Notes: generated by a model from the sequence alone, not told the origin. DNA of 64,000 nt from Pseudoalteromonas sp. '520P1 No. 423' (GCF_001269985.1 NZ_BBZB01000001.1:1674001-1738000); one strand, 5' to 3'. Counted from the stretch's first letter, positions 45,121 to 55,975 are shown. Numbers and translations: made by a program.

Positions 45121-47123
45121 GTTTAACATTCAATTTAAAATCCCATTATTCACCTAGTGGCGACCAACCTCAGGCAATAGCGCAATTATGTGATGGTTTA
45201 GAATCTGGCCTTGCTCATCAAACATTAGAAGGGGCAACCGGTACAGGTAAAACCTTTACTATGGCAAATGTCATCGCCAATACAAATAGACCTACTATCA
45301 TCATGGCGCATAATAAAACCTTAGCAGCGCAATTGTATGGAGAGATGAAAGAGTATTTTCCAGATAATGCGGTTGAATACTTTGTTTCTTATTATGATTA
45401 TTATCAGCCTGAAGCTTATGTTGTTGCCAGTGACACCTTTATTGAAAAAGACGCATCTATCAATGAACATATAGAGCAAATGCGATTATCGGCTACTAAA
45501 GCACTCTTAGAGCAAAAAGATGTCATTATCATAGCTTCTGTTTCTGCAATATATGGTTTAGGTGATCCTGATTCATATATGAAAATGATGTTATTACTCA
45601 AGCAAGGTGACACTATAGATCAAAGAGATATGTTACGTCGCTTAGCTGAGTTGCAGTATACGCGAAATGACATTGACTTTAGCAGAGGTACTTATAGAGT
45701 TCGAGGTGAGGTTATAGATATATTTCCTGCAGAATCTGATAAGTATGCAGTTAGAGTTGAAATGTTTGATGATGAAATAGACCGTTTAAGTATTTTTGAC
45801 CCTTTAACAGGTGCAGTTGACAAGTATATTGTTAGGGCAACTATTTACCCTAAAAGCCATTATGTAACACCAAGAGAAAAAATACTGGCTGCAACAGAAG
45901 AAATAAAAATAGAATTAAAACAACGCCGAGAATATTTATTAGAAAAAAATCACCTTGTTGAAGAGCAGAGGGTTGCTCAAAGAACACAATACGATCTTGA
46001 AATGATGATTGAGCTGGGATATTGCTCTGGCATTGAAAACTATAGCCGATACTTATCTGGCCGTAATCCTGGCGATCCCCCTCCAACATTATTAGATTAT
46101 TTGCCTGATAACGCTTTGATGATAATAGATGAATCTCATGTTACGGTTTCTCAAATTGGCGCTATGTATAAAGGTGATAGAAGCCGTAAAGAAAATTTAG
46201 TTGAGTATGGTTTTAGGTTGCCTTCAGCTATGGATAATCGTCCAATGCGGTTTGAAGAATTTGAAGCGATTGCGCCACAACGTATTTATGTATCAGCAAC
46301 CCCTGGGAATTATGAAATAGAGCATTCAACAGGTGAAGTTGCTGTACAAGTTATTCGACCAACCGGCTTATTAGATCCTATAATTGAGATCAGGCCAGTT
46401 GCAACGCAAGTCGATGATCTGCTCTCAGAAATATATAAAAAAGCCAAGTTAAAAGAGCGTGTACTGGTCACAACGTTAACCAAACGAATGGCTGAGGACT
46501 TAACTGATTATTTATCGGATCATGATGTAAAGGTGAGATACTTGCATTCAGATATTGATACTGTTGAGCGTGTGGAAATTATTAGAGATCTTAGAGCGGG
46601 TGTATTTGATGTGCTAGTAGGCATTAACTTACTTCGTGAAGGTCTAGATATGCCTGAAGTGTCATTAGTTGCTATATTAGATGCAGATAAAGAGGGTTTT
46701 TTACGCTCCGAGCGCTCGTTAATACAAACAATTGGCCGTGCAGCTAGAAATGTAAAAGGCAGAGCTATCTTATATGCTGATCGTATTACGGGCTCAATGG
46801 AAAAGGCGATTGATAAAACAAATAAACGTCGTGAAATTCAGCACGCTTATAATGTTGAACATGGTATAACGCCCACGGGCTTAAATAAAAAAATCACTGA
46901 TATGATGGATGTAGGAGAGAAAGCTGAAAATAAAGTTGATACTTCTTACTTAATTCCTACCAAAGCAGTTAAAAAGCCAGTGATGGATGCGCATCAAATT
47001 GGTGCTGAAATAAAGCGTTTAGAAGCAAAAATGTTAACCCATGCCCGAGAGCTTGAATTTGAACAAGCTGCTAAGGTGCGTGATGAAATTCAACAACTAC
47101 ATGATAATTTAATAAATGCCTGA
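45117..47123 (+). CDS. uvrB: Excinuclease ABC subunit B
   Basis: 668 residues. Walker A is [12 protein letters not shown], the beta-hairpin region is [16 protein letters not shown] lies in IIDESHVTV, motif VI in QTIGRAARN, and a C-terminal UVR domain occurs around [22 protein letters not shown]. UvrB is the central damage-verification helicase of nucleotide excision repair. It overlaps both neighbours: four bases with the MATE gene and eight with the methyltransferase gene. Confidence 0.97.
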   Translation: MSLTFNLKSHYSPSGDQPQAIAQLCDGLESGLAHQTLEGATGTGKTFTMANVIANTNRPTIIMAHNKTLAAQLYGEMKEYFPDNAVEYFVSYYDYYQPEAYVVASDTFIEKDASINEHIEQMRLSATKALLEQKDVIIIASVSAIYGLGDPDSYMKMMLLLKQGDTIDQRDMLRRLAELQYTRNDIDFSRGTYRVRGEVIDIFPAESDKYAVRVEMFDDEIDRLSIFDPLTGAVDKYIVRATIYPKSHYVTPREKILAATEEIKIELKQRREYLLEKNHLVEEQRVAQRTQYDLEMMIELGYCSGIENYSRYLSGRNPGDPPPTLLDYLPDNALMIIDESHVTVSQIGAMYKGDRSRKENLVEYGFRLPSAMDNRPMRFEEFEAIAPQRIYVSATPGNYEIEHSTGEVAVQVIRPTGLLDPIIEIRPVATQVDDLLSEIYKKAKLKERVLVTTLTKRMAEDLTDYLSDHDVKVRYLHSDIDTVERVEIIRDLRAGVFDVLVGINLLREGLDMPEVSLVAILDADKEGFLRSERSLIQTIGRAARNVKGRAILYADRITGSMEKAIDKTNKRREIQHAYNVEHGITPTGLNKKITDMMDVGEKAENKVDTSYLIPTKAVKKPVMDAHQIGAEIKRLEAKMLTHARELEFEQAAKVRDEIQQLHDNLINA

Positions 47124-48120
47124 TTTAATCAACTCTCAATCATCGAGTCCGTTTTATCCGTTATTGCAGGCATTAAGTGACTCACTTAATGCTAATATTG
47201 AAAGCTTAGATGCAATAGAATTAGAAAATGCATCTTTGGTTGATAATAAAGAACTTTGTCGTATATTTCACGGCAGGGGCCATGCGTATGAAGGGTTAAG
47301 TCACTTAAATCTAGACTTTTATTCCCCTTACTTATTTTTAATTTCATATATAGATGTAGCACCTCAGCTCCTTGAAAGTTTAACTCAGTTGATATGGCTG
47401 CATGTTAAGGAATCAAATAATCCAAATATTAAAGGTTTGATATATCAACAAAGAGCTGGAAGAGATACACATACTCAAGTTATTCAGGGAGAAGACCCTA
47501 AAAGCTTTGAAATACAAGAGCTAGGACTAAAATATCAAGTTGAATTAACAGGTAGTCAAAATACTGGTATTTTTCCAGATATGAAAGTAGGAAGGGCTTG
47601 GACTAAAGCACAAGCTGCAGATACTAAAGTACTTAACCTATTTTCTTATACGTGTGGTTTCTCTTTAGCTGCTATGGCCGGTGGTGCTAAACAAGTCATT
47701 AATATGGATATGAATAAAGGGGTATTACGGACAGGTAAAATAAATCATGAACTCAATGGATTTACTCGAAATGTGAGTTTTTATCCCCATGATATTTTAA
47801 AATCATTTGGAAAGTTAAAGAAATTAGGTCCATTTGATTTAGTGATTGTAGATCCGCCAAGCTTTCAAAAAGGCAGTTTTGTTTTGACAAAAGACTATCA
47901 AAAAATATTAAGACGTTTACCTGAAATATTAACTGATGGCGCACAGTTATTGTTATGTGCAAACAGCCCTGAATTAAACTTACAGGCTTTTAAAAACTTA
48001 ATATCAGAGCACGCAGGTGAAAAGTTTATATTTAAGCAGCGTCTTGATCCGGCACCTAATTTTGTTGAATTAGATGACGACCGCAGCTTAAAGGCTTTGA
48101 TATATAAATTTGAAAGTTAA
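47116..48120 (+). CDS. Class I SAM-dependent methyltransferase, RlmI-like without PUA
   Basis: 334 residues. The C-terminal Rossmann domain (about 165-334) shows motif [20 protein letters not shown], an acidic residue in VINMDMNKG and motif [10 protein letters not shown], the pattern of RlmI/RlmL-type rRNA cytosine or guanine methyltransferases (Methyltrans_SAM). The N-terminal PUA domain of RlmI is absent. The target is probably rRNA but is not proven. It is translationally coupled to uvrB. Confidence 0.85.
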   Translation: MPDLINSQSSSPFYPLLQALSDSLNANIESLDAIELENASLVDNKELCRIFHGRGHAYEGLSHLNLDFYSPYLFLISYIDVAPQLLESLTQLIWLHVKESNNPNIKGLIYQQRAGRDTHTQVIQGEDPKSFEIQELGLKYQVELTGSQNTGIFPDMKVGRAWTKAQAADTKVLNLFSYTCGFSLAAMAGGAKQVINMDMNKGVLRTGKINHELNGFTRNVSFYPHDILKSFGKLKKLGPFDLVIVDPPSFQKGSFVLTKDYQKILRRLPEILTDGAQLLLCANSPELNLQAFKNLISEHAGEKFIFKQRLDPAPNFVELDDDRSLKALIYKFES

Positions 48121-48133
48121 TATTTCATAAGCT

Positions 48134-48376
48134 TTATAAGTTATTAATATCCTTTTGAACTGAATAACCTTCATCAGTCACAATTTTTTCGAGTACTTGT
48201 ATTCTATTTTCTAAAATTGTGACTTTTTGTTCTAAAGTCTCATTTCTCTTATCATTTTCCTGGCTTAAATTAAAAGTTTTTTCTTTGAACTCTAAGTGTT
48301 TTTTATACATATCGTACATAACACCAAAGCCAACAGAGATAAAAACGATCAAAACTATCATAGTTGTGCCTGTCAT
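48134..48376 (-). CDS. Small membrane protein with coiled coil, PspB-like
   Basis: 80 residues: one N-terminal membrane helix (about 5-22) and a long charged coiled coil (LEQKVTILENRIQVLEKIVTDEG). Layout and the RIQVLEKIV block resemble PspB-like envelope-stress proteins, but pspA and pspC are not nearby, so the relation is loose. It points toward the methyltransferase gene with 13 bases between stops. Confidence 0.6.
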   Translation of the reverse strand: MTGTTMIVLIVFISVGFGVMYDMYKKHLEFKEKTFNLSQENDKRNETLEQKVTILENRIQVLEKIVTDEGYSVQKDINNL

Positions 48377-48379
48377 AGG

Positions 48380-49251
48380 TTACGCCTTATTTTTTGTGGA
48401 TATAAATGTGTTGGCTAAATTACTAATAGTCTCAATGTCTTGCTGTAATTGATCCATTTGAGTCGCAACGTCTTCAGTTTGCTGCCAATTTAGCTCTGAT
48501 GTTTGTTTTATTTCAATAACATGATTATTTATTTCATTTGAAACTGAACTTTGCTCTTCAGCTGCCGTCGCAATTTGCATTGATAATCCTGATAATTGTA
48601 GCAAGCATTTCTGATAAACTTGTATGGACATGCACGGCTGTTTCTTGAGTACGAGAAGAAACAGCTCCTTACTTTATCAGCTACCACAGCAAATCCTCGG
48701 CCATGCTCTGCAGCTCTTGCTGCTTCAATAGCTGCATTCAAGGCAAGGAGATTAGTTCGGGTTTGCTCAGTTCATTTATGTACCTTATTTATAATATCTC
48801 ATATTGGCTTAGTTACATCTGGAGTTCGCTCTAAAATTGCTTTTATTTCTGTTTTCAATAGGTTCATATTAAAATAAAATGCACTGGCTGCTCCTTTACC
48901 AAAATATACTTGTCGGCTTACGCTATCAAAGGTAGATTACACTTTTTGTGCTTTTCTTGCCATCGGAATAATATCTTGAGAAATTAAGCTTAGAATAACC
49001 GATAAAGTAAAACGATGTGAGCGAGTAAACTCAAAAGTGAGTGATTTGCCATGAAAATCCTTTTTCCTAAAGTGGTTTTTACTTCATCTTTAACTGAAGC
49101 GGGCATATCAGGTGAGTAGAGATCTCTACTGTTTTTACCAAGCAATTCATCTTGAGATTAACCTAAATTTTGGCAGTAATCAGAATTAACATAAGTATAT
49201 TCACCATGTGTATTTATCAGTGAAATTAGCTGAATGTTTGTACCTGTCATT
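48380..49251 (-). pseudogene. Decayed PAS-containing methyl-accepting chemotaxis protein
   Basis: The start (ATG at 49249-49251) reads MTGTNIQLISLINTHGEYTY and then YVNSDYCQNLG, a PAS domain as in Aer-like receptors, then hits a stop. Further on, the signalling hairpin appears as [23 protein letters not shown], frameshifts, and resumes [19 protein letters not shown] in the frame ending at 48380. Several stops and a large missing segment show it is dead. Confidence 0.88.
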
Positions 49252-49411
49252 TGATTACCTTTATCTATATATCAAGCATCTAATATTATTCTAAAGCAAA
49301 AATAACTGGATAGTAAATGATTCTAATCAGATTAAGGTCAGATAGGGTTAGATAATATTTTTATTGGATATAGGTTAGTGTGAAAATTGAAGAGTTAGTG
49401 AAGTTACGGTA

Positions 49412-49663
49412 TTAGGAATTATTTATAGCATCTATATACCCTTGGGCGAATGCTGCATGGGGACTTTTATATTGCATAGTCCCAGATTGGCTCTCATGTA
49501 GCTTATCTAAATCTATATTAAGTGATTCTTCTTTATTTTCTCCTGCTTTAAAGCCTTTCTCATAAGCACATCCTGCGCATTTATACTTACCCGCACCATT
49601 TTTATCATGAGGTAAAGAATCAAGGAGAGACCAATGATGATGATTTTTAGTACATATTTTCAT
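49412..49663 (-). CDS. Small Cys-containing protein of unknown function
   Basis: 83 residues, soluble. The core GAGKYKCAGCAYEKGFKAG has a CxxC pair, with an upstream Cys4 and His8-His10 as possible further ligands. The C-terminal half has SQSGTMQYKSPHAAFAQGYIDA, which I have the impression is a recurrent small-protein pattern in bacteria, but I cannot name the family. Zinc binding is plausible. It is monocistronic as far as can be seen. Confidence 0.6.
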   Translation of the reverse strand: MKICTKNHHHWSLLDSLPHDKNGAGKYKCAGCAYEKGFKAGENKEESLNIDLDKLHESQSGTMQYKSPHAAFAQGYIDAINNS

Positions 49664-49690
49664 GGTTTCTCCTAAAATAACTACATGTAA

Positions 49691-49933
49691 TTAATGTAAG
49701 TTATTTTGTTTTTTCTTGTGTTTTTCTTGTGTTTTTTTCGTTTGTTCTTCTGTAACTTCTTTTGCACACAAAGGGTAAGGTGAGCAATTCATGATAGTTA
49801 CCGTACCTGTATTTTTATTATCTATTTGCTTATCTATATTTTTTAAATCAATTAATGGTGCAGCTTGAGCTAAAAATGGCATTGCCATAACTAATGATGC
49901 TAAAAGTGAGATTTTTTTAAATGTGTTTTTCAT
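49691..49933 (-). CDS. Small secreted protein of unknown function
   Basis: 80 residues from MKNTFKKISLLASLVMAMPF with a signal peptide cut near AQA. The mature part has MNCSPYPLCAKEV (two Cys, possibly a disulfide) and ends in a Lys/Gln/Thr-rich tail. The open frame runs 12 codons further upstream without support. It lies 90 bases downstream of the CadC-like regulator, so it may be coregulated with it or a target of it. No family recognised. Confidence 0.55.
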   Translation of the reverse strand: MKNTFKKISLLASLVMAMPFLAQAAPLIDLKNIDKQIDNKNTGTVTIMNCSPYPLCAKEVTEEQTKKTQEKHKKKQNNLH

Positions 49934-50023
49934 AACAATACCTATATGACTAATTAATGTTTCTGCCATAAGATAATGATTTAATTCCGCAATTTTACAT
50001 TGCGGAATTATTGTTTTTGTTAT

Positions 50024-52153
50024 TTATAAACTTGTTTTTATTTTCATCTTGGCAACATAGGTATTATTTAAATTTCTTTTGGTATAGAGTAACCGGTTAT
50101 TAGATAAGCTAAATCGACCAACAGAAAATTCACCTTTAAATAGTTCCGTTTGTTTTTTTGTCATTAAATTTAACTTATAAAACTTATTGTGTTTGGTGTA
50201 ATAAAGGTTATTTTCATAAACTTCCCATTCATAATAATCAGCAAAGTTAGTGTTTAAAATACGGTAAGAATCTTGCTCTATATGCCAATCGTCTGTTAAT
50301 TTATAAATACCATCTACACCAAGCTTACTGACATAATACTGATTATTCTTACAATCAGATTTAACTGAATTAATAGAAGCTTGTAGTTTTTCCTTAGTAC
50401 CATTTTTACTGTTGATTAAGTACAGATTAGATTCACCCTTACTGTGGAATATGGTTAAAATTGAATCTTTACTTGAACATAGCCAAATAGGGCTTTTAAT
50501 ATATTCATTCTTTTTAGTTATTTCACTAATTGTTTTCGACTTAATATCTATTGAAAAAAGCTGGTGATTTTTAGTAAATAATAATTGAGATGCATCAAAT
50601 GACAATTTTAAATTAGATAATAAATGAGTTTCTTTAAAATTAGTAAGTTGATAAATTTCATTTGTATCAGAAATCCAAAGTTGGTTTTTACCTGTTCTAT
50701 TTGATACAAATGCAGTTATATCTTCGTTGCCTTCAGATTGTGAGGCTGCAAAGTCATTAAAACTTGATGATATTAAATTTGAGGCAAGAGTATCATTAGC
50801 TGCTAAGTTTAATTGTTTTATATCTGATGTATAAAAGTCACCAATTATCAGTAATAGCTCATTATCTGAGATGATTTTAGGACCTATAATTTGTTCACTT
50901 GATTGATACAAAGGTGTTACTTTGAGAGAGTCAATATTAATTGAACTTAAAGTATAATTTTCATTAACAAATACGATTGAATCAGCTGTAGGATTCCAGT
51001 CTATTTGATATGGTACATGGCTAAAGCTGGTTAAAAACTTCACTTCACCACTTATTAAATTTAGGTACATTAATTCATGTTTAGTATTGGTAATTGATCT
51101 TATAAATGCTAGCTTATGACCGCTGTTATCTAAACTTAAACTATAGTCACCATAGTGTTTTATAGGAGGTGCAGTTAATGTTTCTTCTTGTTTCGTATCT
51201 AAATTAAACCTTTTAATAACAAAAGGTTCTGTATCATTAAGTTTATATGAAAAATAGATCCAAGTGTTATCAATAGCTAAAGGGCTCATGCTTAAAATAT
51301 TACCACAGCTAGTAATTTTGTTAGTTTTGTTTAAGTTCAAATCCTTATCAATAGCAACGCTTTTAATGAGACATTTCTCTTTAATAAAATTTTGGTAAAA
51401 AAGGGTTTTACCATCTTTAGACCATTTAGGAGATGTAGTGTAATTATCATCGATAGAAATTGTTTTATTTGTATTAATATTTTTAACCATGACTTGCATG
51501 TTTGAATCAGCATTGGTTTTGTGAACAAATGCTAATAATTTTTTATCCGGTGAAAGGTCTGCACTTAACTCCCAACCCTCTTGATATGTTAAAGGCAGTG
51601 GTGTTACTGAATTAGATATATTGATATTGGTGGGCGGTGTACTATTAATTTCTTTATTTTTAAAAATAATAAATGAAACTAAAATTATGATAAACCCAAT
51701 TGCAATAAAGGAAGTTATTGCGTTTTTGGAATAACGCATCTTATGAGTTAAGTCACTAGCTGACGATTCCGGTACTGATATCTTTATTGTTTCAGGCTCT
51801 ACAATTTCCTTTTCTATAAACTTAATTTCTGATACGAGTGAATAACCTATTTTTGGGTGTGTTTTAATATAGTCATTTTTTTCACCACCAAGTACTTTTC
51901 TTAATCTTGAAACAACAGCATTGATTGTGAGTTCTTCAACTATTCTGCCAAACCAAACAGTTTCAATAAGTTGATCTCGATTAACTACTTGAGAGTGATT
52001 TTCTATTAAAAACTGTAAGAGTAAGCACTGTTTATTTTCAAGTGTTACAGTCTCATCAGTGCCATCATCCTTGCGTAATGATTTAGTGCTAGGATCAAAA
52101 ATCCAGTCTTTTATTTTTATAAGATCATGTTTACTCAATGACTTTACTACCAA
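50024..52153 (-). CDS. CadC-like transmembrane regulator with periplasmic beta-propeller
   Basis: 709 residues. Residues 10-115 form an OmpR/CadC-type winged helix (VVNRDQLIETVWFG, INAVVSRLRKVLGG, YIKTHPKIGYSLV). A membrane helix follows (about 148-166: SFIAIGFIIILVSFIIF), then about 530 periplasmic residues with TolB/PD40-like repeats (ELSADLSPDKKLLAFV, TSPKWSKDGKTLFYQ). Such proteins sense the periplasm and bind DNA directly from the membrane. The start appears to be TTG (52151-52153). The signal and target genes are unknown. Confidence 0.82.
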   Translation of the reverse strand: MVVKSLSKHDLIKIKDWIFDPSTKSLRKDDGTDETVTLENKQCLLLQFLIENHSQVVNRDQLIETVWFGRIVEELTINAVVSRLRKVLGGEKNDYIKTHPKIGYSLVSEIKFIEKEIVEPETIKISVPESSASDLTHKMRYSKNAITSFIAIGFIIILVSFIIFKNKEINSTPPTNINISNSVTPLPLTYQEGWELSADLSPDKKLLAFVHKTNADSNMQVMVKNINTNKTISIDDNYTTSPKWSKDGKTLFYQNFIKEKCLIKSVAIDKDLNLNKTNKITSCGNILSMSPLAIDNTWIYFSYKLNDTEPFVIKRFNLDTKQEETLTAPPIKHYGDYSLSLDNSGHKLAFIRSITNTKHELMYLNLISGEVKFLTSFSHVPYQIDWNPTADSIVFVNENYTLSSINIDSLKVTPLYQSSEQIIGPKIISDNELLLIIGDFYTSDIKQLNLAANDTLASNLISSSFNDFAASQSEGNEDITAFVSNRTGKNQLWISDTNEIYQLTNFKETHLLSNLKLSFDASQLLFTKNHQLFSIDIKSKTISEITKKNEYIKSPIWLCSSKDSILTIFHSKGESNLYLINSKNGTKEKLQASINSVKSDCKNNQYYVSKLGVDGIYKLTDDWHIEQDSYRILNTNFADYYEWEVYENNLYYTKHNKFYKLNLMTKKQTELFKGEFSVGRFSLSNNRLLYTKRNLNNTYVAKMKIKTSL

Positions 52154-52397
52154 ATAATGAATAATTTACTACTACATGTAGTCTAAAGGTTTTTGCATTA
52201 TATTTCTCTGAGAATTTAGTGTGAATTTCCCTTTATTTGAAACTTTAACTAAAAGTATACCATGTTTTTTTTTTGGGTACTTGTTGAATTTAAAAATTTC
52301 TGGATGAAATTTTTATGAGGAATAAACTTTATCAGAAACAGAGTAATTCGTGATAATAACTGAAATTAAATATGTAACAGGCAAATACCTTCCTGTA

Positions 52398-53190
52398 TTA
52401 CCAGTTAATGATCTCACAGGTGAAGTGGATGATAAATTTAGCACAACTTCCTAGCTTACTCTCGCAGGTAATAGTGCCTTTTAAAGATTGTGTTACTAAG
52501 TTATAAACAATATTTAACCCCAATCCACTGCCTCCTTGGCCTCTCTTAGTGGTAAAAAATAGTTCAAATAACTTTGGTAAATTTTTTGCTTTCAATTCCA
52601 CAACCTGAATCTTGAAATTTTAATACCAACATGTGCTTTTCTTGCGAGATATGAATTGAGATATGCCCACTGTCTAAAGTTTCAAAACCAGAATAATCGC
52701 ATTTATAACTAAAATTTATTAAATTGTGGATAATAAAACTCTTCGCTAAAAATTATTTCATGTTTTTTTATTGAATTACAAATAGAACAGTTATGTTTTG
52801 ATAAATTTTCTGGATGAAATAATATATGAACTGGTTGATGGATTGCATCAATTAAAGCTGTATTGATTATTTTCACTGCTGATTGATTTAATTGTGATAT
52901 ATCACCATTACTGTCAATTAGAATAGTGGGTTGATGGATTGCATCATAGCTATTTGAATTTTTAGTTAATAAAGTGAAAGGTTTTTTTAAAATTGTTTGT
53001 ACAATCGCTTGATAAACCATCCAAAATGATAAAAATTTAAATATATGTCCAATAACAAAGCTGTACCTGTAAAATCTGTGTAAAAAGTAAAATATGCTTC
53101 AGCTATAATTGTCAGTATTAAAGATAAATATAAATATAAATAATTACTTTTTTGGTTATTAAATTTCGTTTTGCGTAAATAATTGAAATG
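52398..53190 (-). pseudogene. Decayed MASE3/PAS sensor histidine kinase
   Basis: Read leftward, pieces in changing frames give TIIAEAYFTFYTDFTG and GHIFKFLSFWMVYQAIVQTI (MASE3-like membrane sensor), DAIHQPTILIDSNGDISQLNQ (PAS), then FQDSGCGIESK and FTTKRGQGGSGLGLNIVYNL (HATPase G boxes). The His phospho-acceptor domain is not seen and at least two frameshifts occur, so the gene is dead. The N-terminus is also lost. Confidence 0.82.
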
Positions 53191-53252
53191 GTGAAGAGTT
53201 TAGATCATATACTGATAGCTATGATCTAAATCAAGTGAGATTTTAATATTTA

Positions 53253-53912
53253 TTATACTTCGTATTCTATTGGATCAATGACATTATTAAGTTTAAACGC
53301 TTCCAATCTTTCTTGGCATGCACCACATTTACCACACGCCTTTTCACGACCGTTATAACAAGTCCAAGTTTGGCTGTAATCTAAATTCATTTTTAGACCA
53401 TCAGTTAAAATATCAATTTTGCTATTTTTAAGGTATGGGCTAACAATCTCAACTTCATCATAGTTAGCGATACGACACACATCATCCATCTTTTTAACAA
53501 ACTCTGGGCGACAATCAGGGTAAATGGCATGATCACCAGAATGTGCGCCATAATAAACTTTACATGCTTTTAGTGACACAGCATAACCAACAGCTAATGA
53601 CAGTAAGATCATATTACGGTTAGGCACTATGGTACTTTTCATATTTTCAGCTTCGTAATGACCTTCAGGAACTTCAATATCATCAGTTAAAGAAGAGCCT
53701 CCAATTATTTGATTTATAGCTGAAATATCAACGATTTTATGATGAACATCCAAGCCTTTACAGGCTACTGCTGCCACATCAAGTTCCTTAACATGTCGCT
53801 GTCCGTAATCGAATGATAATGCATAAACTTCATAGCCATCTCTTAAGGCTTTGTTCAATACGGTATATGAATCCATTCCACCGGAATAAATAACAACAAC
53901 TTTTTGCGACAT
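53253..53912 (-). CDS. queC: 7-cyano-7-deazaguanine synthase
   Basis: 219 residues. The PP-loop is [13 protein letters not shown] and the C-terminal zinc motif [10 protein letters not shown], with an earlier Cys in [12 protein letters not shown]. It converts 7-carboxy-7-deazaguanine to preQ0 in queuosine synthesis. It is divergent from queE, which makes its substrate. The Met in SGGMDS (usual Leu/Val/Met) is within family range. Confidence 0.95.
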   Translation of the reverse strand: MSQKVVVIYSGGMDSYTVLNKALRDGYEVYALSFDYGQRHVKELDVAAVACKGLDVHHKIVDISAINQIIGGSSLTDDIEVPEGHYEAENMKSTIVPNRNMILLSLAVGYAVSLKACKVYYGAHSGDHAIYPDCRPEFVKKMDDVCRIANYDEVEIVSPYLKNSKIDILTDGLKMNLDYSQTWTCYNGREKACGKCGACQERLEAFKLNNVIDPIEYEV

Positions 53913-54015
53913 ATTTCTCAGACTCTCGTATAATAGATGTTTTGTCAGGGCGCGATATTCTACACCTACGCTTTGATAATGACAATTTTAGTTTATATCG
54001 AGAGCGAAAACCCTT

Positions 54016-54681
54016 TTGTACAAAATCAATGAAATATTCGAAACTATCCAAGGTGAAGCTAGTTTTACTGGTACACCTTCTATTTTTATCCGCTTACAGG
54101 GATGCCCTGTAGGTTGTTCTTGGTGTGATACCAAGCAGACTTGGGAAGCATCTGATGTTTATAAAGTTGATTTACAAAAAACTGTAGAGAAAAAAGCAGA
54201 TTCAGAACTGTGGGCTGATAGCTCTGCTGAGAAAATCATTTCTTTAATTAAAGATAAAGGTTATCAGGCGAAACATATTGTGATCACCGGAGGTGAGCCA
54301 TGTATGTTTGATTTGAACCCGATGTGCGAATTGTTACACGATAATGGCTTTTCAACGCAGTTAGAAACAAGCGGAACTTTTGAGATTAAAGTACCAGAAA
54401 AAACTTGGGTGACAGTATCACCTAAGATCAATATGCGCGGTGGTTATCCCGTTTTAAAATCAGCAATGCTCAGAGCAAATGAAATTAAACACCCCATTGC
54501 GATGATGAAACATGTTGAAGAACTAGAAGATTTATTAGAGGAAATGGGTATTCAACCAGCGTTAGTGTACTTACAGCCTATTAGCCAAAAAGCAAAAGCA
54601 ACACGGTTGGCTGTAGATGTATGTATCGCTAAAAATTGGCGCTTATCAGTGCAAGTACATAAGTATCTAGGCATTAATTAA
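54016..54681 (+). CDS. queE: 7-carboxy-7-deazaguanine synthase
   Basis: 221 residues starting at a TTG (54016-54018), since INEIFETIQGEASFTGTPS begins three residues in, as in the family, and an in-frame stop lies upstream. The radical-SAM motif is the family's CxxxCxxC (CPVGCSWCDTKQTWE), and ITGGEPCMFDL is the second glycine-rich motif. Its product is the substrate of QueC. The 103-base gap between the divergent genes holds both promoters; I could not see a preQ1 riboswitch. Confidence 0.94.
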   Translation: MYKINEIFETIQGEASFTGTPSIFIRLQGCPVGCSWCDTKQTWEASDVYKVDLQKTVEKKADSELWADSSAEKIISLIKDKGYQAKHIVITGGEPCMFDLNPMCELLHDNGFSTQLETSGTFEIKVPEKTWVTVSPKINMRGGYPVLKSAMLRANEIKHPIAMMKHVEELEDLLEEMGIQPALVYLQPISQKAKATRLAVDVCIAKNWRLSVQVHKYLGIN

Positions 54682-54716
54682 GAAACTTGAAACCAAGTTT
54701 CTTAATTTGTTATTTT
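54678..54716 (+). terminator. Terminator of queE
   Basis: A perfect 12-bp stem (TTAAGAAACTTG at 54678-54689 with 54694-54705) and an AAAC loop, followed by TTTGTTATTTTT. The stem begins inside the queE stop codon region. Confidence 0.82.
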
Positions 54717-54759
54717 TACAGGTGGGTAAGTATTTCCCCTAGCTAAGCTGGCTTAATAA

Positions 54760-54790
54760 AATATCGCCTTGTGTCTTTTTACAAGGTGAG
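54760..54790 (-). terminator. Terminator of metR
   Basis: On the minus strand CACCTTGT pairs with ACAAGGCG (6-7 bp core CCTTGT/ACAAGG) around an eight-base loop, followed by ATATTTTATT. It lies just after the metR stop. Confidence 0.6.
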
Positions 54791-54793
54791 ATT

Positions 54794-55678
54794 TTATCTG
54801 GTTGTTTGTTTACAAGTATTTATAAAGTGTCTGTAAACAGGATTATCTTTCATATTTCTTTTCATCGCCAGGTACATAGGACGTGTTAATCCTAAGGCAC
54901 CTAAAGGTATTGATTTTATTAAACCTTGGCTCTCGTATGGCGTGACTAACCAATCTGGTAATGCCGCAACTCCCATTCCAGCACTCACTAATTGAAAAAT
55001 TAATAATCCTTGATCAACCGTTTTTAAATTGCCGTCATAGCGGGCATTTTGTATGAAATATTTAAATATATCTTGGCGTTGACGTGGGATAGGATATGAG
55101 ATGATAGTCTCGTCTTTTAAATCAAGCGCCGTCACATAGGCTTTTTTAGCAAGCTCATGATCCGGTGATACAATTAATTTTAATTTGAAATCAAACATAT
55201 GCGCATATTCTAGGTGCTCAGGTTCGCGCATGTCAGACGTTAAAACTAAATCAAGCTCATCATTTAATAATTCAGGTATCGCGTCATAACTAAAGCCTCT
55301 TTCATAATCAATTTTTATATCAGGCCAAAAGTTATTAAATTCTTTTATTGTAGGTAAAAGCCAATGAAAACAAGCGTGGCATTCAACACTGAGCCTAAGC
55401 TGAGAAATAGGCTGATTTAAACTTTCTTTTATTCGGCATTTTGTTGCTTCTACCTTAGGTAATACTTCTTGAGCAAGCTCAATCAGTAGCATGCCTTGAG
55501 GTGTAAATCGAACTGGATGAGTTTTACGCTCAAATAGTTGGCAATCAAGCTTATTTTCTAGGTCTTTAATTTGGTGAGATAATGCAGATTGAGTTAAAAA
55601 TAATTCGCGAGCAGTATTAACCAAAGAACCTGTTTCTTTGAGTGTTGAAAGTGTTTTTAAATGCTTTACATCAATCAT
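54794..55678 (-). CDS. metR: LysR-type regulator of methionine genes, MetR
   Basis: 294 residues. The start MIDVKHLKTLSTLKETGSL matches E. coli MetR (MIEVKHLKTL), and the HTH is LTQSALSHQIKDLE. Further matches are RFTPQG, VECHACFHWLLP (E. coli IECHSCIQWL), ELDLVLTSD and GMGVAALP. MetR activates metE, metH and related genes with homocysteine as co-effector. No met structural gene lies nearby; metE is often its neighbour elsewhere. Confidence 0.9.
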   Translation of the reverse strand: MIDVKHLKTLSTLKETGSLVNTARELFLTQSALSHQIKDLENKLDCQLFERKTHPVRFTPQGMLLIELAQEVLPKVEATKCRIKESLNQPISQLRLSVECHACFHWLLPTIKEFNNFWPDIKIDYERGFSYDAIPELLNDELDLVLTSDMREPEHLEYAHMFDFKLKLIVSPDHELAKKAYVTALDLKDETIISYPIPRQRQDIFKYFIQNARYDGNLKTVDQGLLIFQLVSAGMGVAALPDWLVTPYESQGLIKSIPLGALGLTRPMYLAMKRNMKDNPVYRHFINTCKQTTR

Positions 55679-55878
55679 CTTTAATTTTTCTCATCTTGTT
55701 GGTTGTATTTAATACGAACTCAAACATCTTATAGCTTATTTAATACTCTTTCAACATCTAGATGGCTATAACTTATAATTTATCTATTTAATTTGTACTT
55801 TTTTTGTTCTAAATCCTAGTTGGTAGTAATTTAATTCATTTTTGATTTCTATTTTTTATTTTTTCATCTTTAATATGC

Positions 55879-55891
55879 TGAATTTAATTCA
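55879..55891. promoter_or_regulatory. Candidate MetR-binding site
   Basis: TGAATTTAATTCA fits the known MetR consensus TGAANNTNNTTCA exactly and is a perfect palindrome. It lies about 200 bases upstream of metR and may serve autoregulation. A related TTGAATTAAACT follows 20 bases later. The rest of the 297-base gap shows nothing else. Confidence 0.5.
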
Positions 55892-55975
55892 ACAGAAGAT
55901 CGTGTTTGAGTTGAATTAAACTAATTTAGAAGTGAATGAGGGCAAAGAGAGAAGTGAGGTTGTTTTTTGTTTAAA

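Noticed and set aside
53913..54015. preQ1 riboswitch between queC and queE
   Set aside because: No convincing pseudoknot with the conserved preQ1 core could be seen in the 103 bases.
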